Assembly (NCBI GenBank): GCA_030522415.1
Contig: CM060107.1
Coordinates: 26,472,571 to 26,536,570 of the forward strand
Length of the DNA stretch: 64,000 nt
Source of the DNA: Channallabes apus
Taxonomy: Eukaryota; Chordata; Actinopteri; Siluriformes; Clariidae
Reading direction: 5' to 3'
Shown here: piece by piece, positions 62,149 through 64,000 of the stretch
How the letters are laid out: each line of letters starts with the position of its first letter
Numbering within the stretch: position 1 is the first letter of the stretch
Position numbers and translations under genes: made by a program
The notes under the pieces: model-generated
Told to the model about the DNA's origin: nothing
Database searches by the model: none
Seen by the model: the letters and a program-made list of their open reading frames with translations, nothing else

Positions 62149-64000
62149 ACGCACACGCACACGCACACGCATTCTCTTTTCAAAATATCTTGATACTCCC
62201 TGTCCTTGTAATGAAACCATTTGTGTAACTGACCTTGAATGCTTGAATGTACAAGAATGTGTTATTTGTTATAATGTAACACACCTTCGCCTCCTCCATC
62301 TGCATGATATTGGCCTGACACTCAGCGATTAAGTCGTTGATGTACTCGATGTTGGCTAACAGGGACTCTAATTCCTCGTTCAGGGACCGGATGGCTTTTT
62401 CGGCTTCAGGGCCCTCGGCCGCCATCTTCTCCTTCTTCCTGCCCACCTTGTCTCTCCGCCGTGTCAGATCCTCCCGTTGCTGTTGACAAAATGAGACTCT
62501 TATTGTGCATCTGCTCTGTGCTTTAATGCTTGAACACAACTCATTATATTATGTATATTAAGTTTCATTTGTGAACTGACTAAAATATGGGCACTCTTTT
62601 ATGATTGTATACTGTTTTGTTTCTTTTACCTTGAGAAGGCGATTCATATCTGCCTCCATGTTGGAGATAGTCAAGCGCTGCATGATGATGTCAGAGATGC
62701 GTCGTTCCAGGCTCTGCCATTTAACGCGTGCTACGCGGGTAGAGTAAATCCCCACAGGCCTGCGATGGTACAGTCTGGTGAACGCATACAGATACCATAA
62801 GAGACATGACCTCGCAATATTTTGCACACATGCAGATTTATAACACTCGGACCTGGTTCCATTCGAAGCTCCTGATCCTGTGTATGTGCGTGTGCCGGGC
62901 ATCCTGTGGCCAGAGTCCTGTACAGTGTCGGGTAGGAGGACCTTCCTGGTCATCTTTCCTGAAACGGGCCGAACCTGTCGCCTCAAAGCAGTCACCTAGA
63001 GGACACATCAACATCCAGTTATGACATGTGTGTGAGTGTGAGGAGAGAGATTAGCTACATTAATGGAAGGTCCTAACATAGATAATAAGACAAATGTAGT
63101 GGTGTGTGTGCGCAGAGTGTGCTTTACCTCCTCAGTCTTCCGGCGCAGTATGAGCTCCTGCTGCCTCTTTTGCGCCTCAAGCAGTTTCAGCTGGTGCTGC
63201 AGTATATTGAGCACAAAGCAGAACGCTCATTAAGACTACAGCTTTTTCTTTAACCGGAGCTCTGAACATGCAATTTTACCATTAAAAATAATTTAAACTT
63301 GTATAATCAAAGAATTTTACTCCCTAGGAACATACTCAAATGCAATCAGACTTTCGTAAAGGATGCATGTCTCTATTAATATGCATGAATATGCTAATTA
63401 GGGCCACCCTCATGTTCTACTACTGTCCAATACCAGCCTCCTTCCCTGTTAAGTCATTAGTTTCATGGTAAATTCTGGACTTTTACAGTATATACAAAAA
63501 TTTAAAACACTGGTCATCACCCTGTGTTTACTATTACTGTACCACATTTTACTTCAGGTACTGTACATTTAACACCGAGTTAGCCGACTATACAACTGTT
63601 ATCAATTGTACAATTTCAGCAGCAAAAAATATGAATTTACATTTTCATATTCTGGTTAAAGCATGTGAAATCTAAACATATACTGCCTGGCCAAAAAAAG
63701 ATTTCATGCAGTCACATTTAGCTTTGATTACAGAACACAATGTGGTGGCCAGTTTATTTTCGGATATGATTCCTTATGCTCCCAGGGCAATCTTTCACAA
63801 TTTGAGTCCTGGAATATGCAGATCAAACATCATTCAGGACAATCAGGTGATGGTCATTTCTGAGATGAGACCTGACCAACTGAAGCAGCCTCAGATCATA
63901 ACACTGTTTCAAGAGGTTTGTACAATGGGCTTTATGCATGATGAGTACATCGCTTCATCAACTTTCCTTTTTAAAGAAAAGGGTCAATCTGAACTCCTCA
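51193..64000 (-). CDS. KIF21A: Kinesin family member 21A gene (C-terminal 17 exons; motor off the right edge)
   Basis: KIF21A is a kinesin-4 family plus-end motor that restrains microtubule growth. Joining 17 minus-strand exons from 63196 to 51193 gives 772 residues and a stop, with every junction in phase. Fragment residues 1-71 cover [13 protein letters not shown] and [16 protein letters not shown]. Residues 72-220 form the third coiled coil and autoinhibitory region ([38 protein letters not shown]). Residues 312-421 are a low-complexity linker with [13 protein letters not shown] and [11 protein letters not shown]. Residues 430-772 hold seven WD40 repeats (for example [36 protein letters not shown]). 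The wording [10 protein letters not shown] and LLSGCRGG favours KIF21A over KIF21B. The motor and first coiled coils lie beyond 64000. Confidence 0.93.
51281..52055. other. KIF21A intron before the last exon
   Basis: A 775-bp AT-rich intron with a TG repeat at its 5' (right) end (52008-52046); nothing else is seen. Confidence 0.6.
52008..52046. repeat. (TG)n microsatellite at a donor site
   Basis: About 19 TG units beginning nine bases inside the intron from the exon 16 donor, CA on the sense strand. Confidence 0.95.
52056..52255 (-). CDS. KIF21A: KIF21A window exon 16 (WD40 repeats 6-7)
   Basis: The exon encodes [20 protein letters not shown], then [20 protein letters not shown] and [17 protein letters not shown]. 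The acceptor is TTGAACAG. The donor GA|GTGAGTAAC runs straight into a CA microsatellite. Confidence 0.96.
52485..52655 (-). CDS. KIF21A: KIF21A window exon 15 (WD40 repeats 4-5)
   Basis: The exon encodes [20 protein letters not shown], then [20 protein letters not shown] and [17 protein letters not shown]. The acceptor is TTTGTAG and the donor is CAG|GTAAGC. Confidence 0.96.
52656..53348. other. KIF21A intron with mariner relic
   Basis: A 693-bp intron more than half filled by the mariner-like relic at 52852-53262. Confidence 0.6.
52852..53262 (+). mobile_element. Mariner-like relic
   Basis: The ends tacgaggggcgttcaagtct and, inverted, acaagtcaaaccgggacttt form imperfect TIRs related to those at 37227-37726. 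Plus-strand fragments such as [19 protein letters not shown] resemble the N-terminal region of mariner transposases. No complete ORF. Confidence 0.6.
53349..53466 (-). CDS. KIF21A: KIF21A window exon 14 (WD40 repeat 4)
   Basis: The exon encodes [20 protein letters not shown], then [19 protein letters not shown]. The acceptor is CTTAAG and the donor is AAG|GTGTGT. Confidence 0.94.
53562..53620. repeat. (TA)n then poly-T tract
   Basis: About 14 TA units followed by about 30 T in a short KIF21A intron. Read on the sense strand this is poly-A then AT. Confidence 0.9.
53668..53832 (-). CDS. KIF21A: KIF21A window exon 13 (WD40 repeat 3)
   Basis: The exon encodes [20 protein letters not shown], then [20 protein letters not shown] and [10 protein letters not shown]. 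The acceptor is TTTCTCAG and the donor is AG|GTACAC. Confidence 0.95.
53833..54462. other. KIF21A intron
   Basis: 630 bp, AT-rich, with a TTATTATTTA low-complexity patch near 54180-54235. No element recognised. Confidence 0.6.
54463..54637 (-). CDS. KIF21A: KIF21A window exon 12 (WD40 repeats 1-2)
   Basis: The exon encodes [20 protein letters not shown], then [20 protein letters not shown] and [17 protein letters not shown]. The acceptor is CCCTCAG and the donor is AC|GTGAGTT. Confidence 0.96.
54638..55488. other. KIF21A intron
   Basis: 851 bp, AT-rich, with an A-rich run near 54787-54811. No element recognised. Confidence 0.6.
55489..55625 (-). CDS. KIF21A: KIF21A window exon 11 (WD40 repeat 1)
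   Basis: The exon encodes [20 protein letters not shown], then [20 protein letters not shown] and FTGSK. The acceptor TTTCTCAG follows a GT microsatellite. The donor G|GTCTGATT is weak at positions +3 to +6. Confidence 0.93.
55626..57488. other. KIF21A intron between window exons 10 and 11
   Basis: 1863 bp. It starts (left end) with a CA microsatellite. Human KIF21A has extra linker exons at this place; I scanned both halves of this region and found no counterpart. Confidence 0.55.
55633..55690. repeat. (AC)29 microsatellite at a splice acceptor
   Basis: A pure AC run on the plus strand, so GT on the sense strand, ending seven bases from the window exon 11 acceptor. Confidence 0.97.
57489..57617 (-). 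CDS. KIF21A: KIF21A window exon 10 (linker)
   Basis: The exon encodes [20 protein letters not shown], then [20 protein letters not shown] and IK, matching human EPSPVTRRKAYEK...KAKEQK. The donor is CA|GTAAGA. The next exon found is window exon 11; the human exons between were not found. Confidence 0.9.
57618..58486. other. KIF21A intron
   Basis: 869 bp with an AAAT low-complexity patch near 57896-57932. No element recognised. Confidence 0.6.
58487..58689 (-). CDS. KIF21A: KIF21A window exon 9 (linker)
   Basis: The exon encodes [20 protein letters not shown], then a variable stretch with [15 protein letters not shown] and LSSRMGG. The acceptor is GTAAACAG and the donor is AT|GTAAGT. Confidence 0.93.
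58690..59608. other. KIF21A intron with Tc1 relic
   Basis: 919 bp. The left half is a Tc1 relic (58812-59215); the rest has no recognised feature. Confidence 0.6.
58812..59215 (-). mobile_element. Tc1-like relic
   Basis: The text actgagcagccataacatag, ctccacaaaacctctgcggc, ggggcatccatggatcagat and ggatt gagagctgaggaatttgg is the reverse strand of the C-terminal end of a common fish Tc1 family. It is truncated and has no ORF. Confidence 0.55.
59609..59663 (-). CDS. KIF21A: KIF21A window exon 8
   Basis: This 55-bp exon encodes [18 protein letters not shown], matching human [16 protein letters not shown]. The acceptor is GTTGCAG and the donor is AAA|GTAAGTG. Confidence 0.92.
59789..59846 (-). 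CDS. KIF21A: KIF21A window exon 7
   Basis: The exon encodes (E)[18 protein letters not shown], an acidic linker like human [20 protein letters not shown]. The acceptor is TATTCAG and the donor is AA|GTAAGT. Confidence 0.87.
59847..60968. other. KIF21A intron
   Basis: 1122 bp with ATT low-complexity patches (59981-59997, 60681-60714). No transposon or exon recognised. Confidence 0.6.
60969..61134 (-). CDS. KIF21A: KIF21A window exon 6
   Basis: The exon encodes [20 protein letters not shown], then [20 protein letters not shown] and [15 protein letters not shown], nearly identical to human. The acceptor is TCTCAG and the donor is G|GTGAGTC. Confidence 0.96.
61135..62010. other. KIF21A intron with two LINE tails
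   Basis: 876 bp. It holds a LINE tail at 61236-61321 (aagcgctatacaaataaaat) and another at about 61505-61630 (atgaatttcattgtacggcg then atgacaatacagtacttg). Neither has coding sequence. Confidence 0.55.
61236..61321 (+). mobile_element. LINE 3' tail fragment
   Basis: The text gtaaagctgttttgggacaa tgtcaattg, then aagcgctatacaaataaaat and ttgaattgaat, is closely related to the end of the LINE at 44110-44925. Confidence 0.6.
62011..62112 (-). CDS. KIF21A: KIF21A window exon 5
   Basis: The exon encodes [20 protein letters not shown] and [14 protein letters not shown]. The acceptor TAG follows a GT/GC repeat directly. The donor is AAG|GTACCA. Confidence 0.93.
62115..62170. repeat. CA/CG-CA compound microsatellite at a splice acceptor
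   Basis: AC repeats turn into cgcaca repeats on the plus strand, immediately upstream (sense) of the window exon 5 acceptor. Confidence 0.95.
62285..62479 (-). CDS. KIF21A: KIF21A window exon 4 (autoinhibitory coiled coil)
   Basis: The exon encodes [20 protein letters not shown] through [20 protein letters not shown] and QMEEAK. Human R954, A1008 and I1010, sites of CFEOM1 mutations, align with R, A and I here. The acceptor is GTCAACAG and the donor is AAG|GTGTGT. Confidence 0.94.
62630..62774 (-). CDS. KIF21A: KIF21A window exon 3 (third coiled coil)
   Basis: The exon encodes [20 protein letters not shown], then [20 protein letters not shown] and ADMNRLLK. It contains the residue aligned with human M947. 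The acceptor is TTCACCAG and the donor is AAG|GTAAAAG. Confidence 0.93.
62853..62995 (-). CDS. KIF21A: KIF21A window exon 2
   Basis: The exon encodes [20 protein letters not shown], then a poorly conserved stretch ending TGSGASNGT. The acceptor is TCTAG. The donor AG|GTCCGAG is weak. The intron that follows is only 78 bases and stays open in frame. Confidence 0.88.
63128..63196 (-). CDS. KIF21A: KIF21A window exon 1 (coiled coil)
   Basis: The exon encodes [20 protein letters not shown] and TEE. The acceptor is ACTGCAG and the donor is GAG|GTAAAGC. Residues match the human segment just before TALRRQVRP. Confidence 0.93.
63197..64000. other. KIF21A intron (partial) with Tc1 end
   Basis: AT-rich intronic DNA. 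From 63683 a Tc1-like element enters and runs past the window edge. No exon found here. Confidence 0.55.
63683..64000 (-). mobile_element. Tc1-like element end, cut by the window edge
   Basis: The start tactgcctggccaaaaaaag is the inverted form of the TIR seen at the right end of the 8390-9410 relic. The following gtcacatttagctttgatta is the reverse strand of the usual Tc1 transposase C-terminal region. The copy is degenerate. Confidence 0.55.

Noticed and set aside
62558..62995. A continuous 145-codon frame that could be one KIF21A exon
   Set aside because: Homology to human KIF21A is lost over 26 codons flanked by a GT donor and AG acceptor, so splicing is the better model; retention is kept as a finding.

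Overview
The window is vertebrate nuclear DNA, almost certainly from a teleost fish. It has interrupted genes with GT-AG introns, many CA/GT microsatellites, and a typical fish set of mobile DNA: several Tc1/mariner relics, hAT and PIF-Harbinger non-autonomous elements, L2-like LINE pieces and one long Ty3/gypsy element. I found no RNA genes, CRISPR arrays or prokaryotic features. All identifications come from reading translated exons and repeat ends; no database search was possible.

Two protein-coding genes fill the window, both on the minus strand. Copine-8 (CPNE8) has its start codon at 47182, in a CpG island, and runs leftwards out of the window. I reconstructed 17 exons (461 codons, all junctions in phase) covering both C2 domains and most of the copine A domain; the last exons lie left of base 1. 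KIF21A (kinesin-4 family) enters from the right with its motor domain outside the window. I reconstructed 17 exons (772 residues plus stop, all in phase) covering the third coiled coil, the autoinhibitory segment, the linker and a seven-repeat WD40 domain ending at 51193. The same neighbours in the same orientation occur on human chromosome 12q12, so this is conserved synteny. The genes between them share about 4 kb of intergenic DNA (47183-51192), which also holds the KIF21A 3' UTR.

Layout from left to right: CPNE8 exons 17-3 between 449 and 23594; the very large intron 2 (23595-38823) with a nested transposon complex; exon 2 at 38824; intron 1 with Tc1 and LINE relics; exon 1 and the CpG island near 47.1 kb; intergenic DNA; KIF21A exons from 51193 to 63196.

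The most interesting object is the 6.3 kb Ty3/gypsy element at 27048-33378 (minus strand). It has a 5-bp target duplication, LTRs about 2 percent diverged, an integrase with a C-terminal chromodomain, and a 1.4 kb 5'-truncated LINE inserted in opposite orientation between protease and reverse transcriptase. It lacks a tRNA primer-binding site. Instead, the 11 bases just inside the 5' LTR are exactly complementary to 11 bases inside the LTR, placed about 31 bases after a TATA-like box. That is the arrangement expected for Tf1/sushi-type self-priming. A GGGAAAC slippery heptamer in the right frame at the gag-pol overlap suggests -1 frameshifting. The copy is dead because of several frameshifts, an internal deletion and the LINE insertion.
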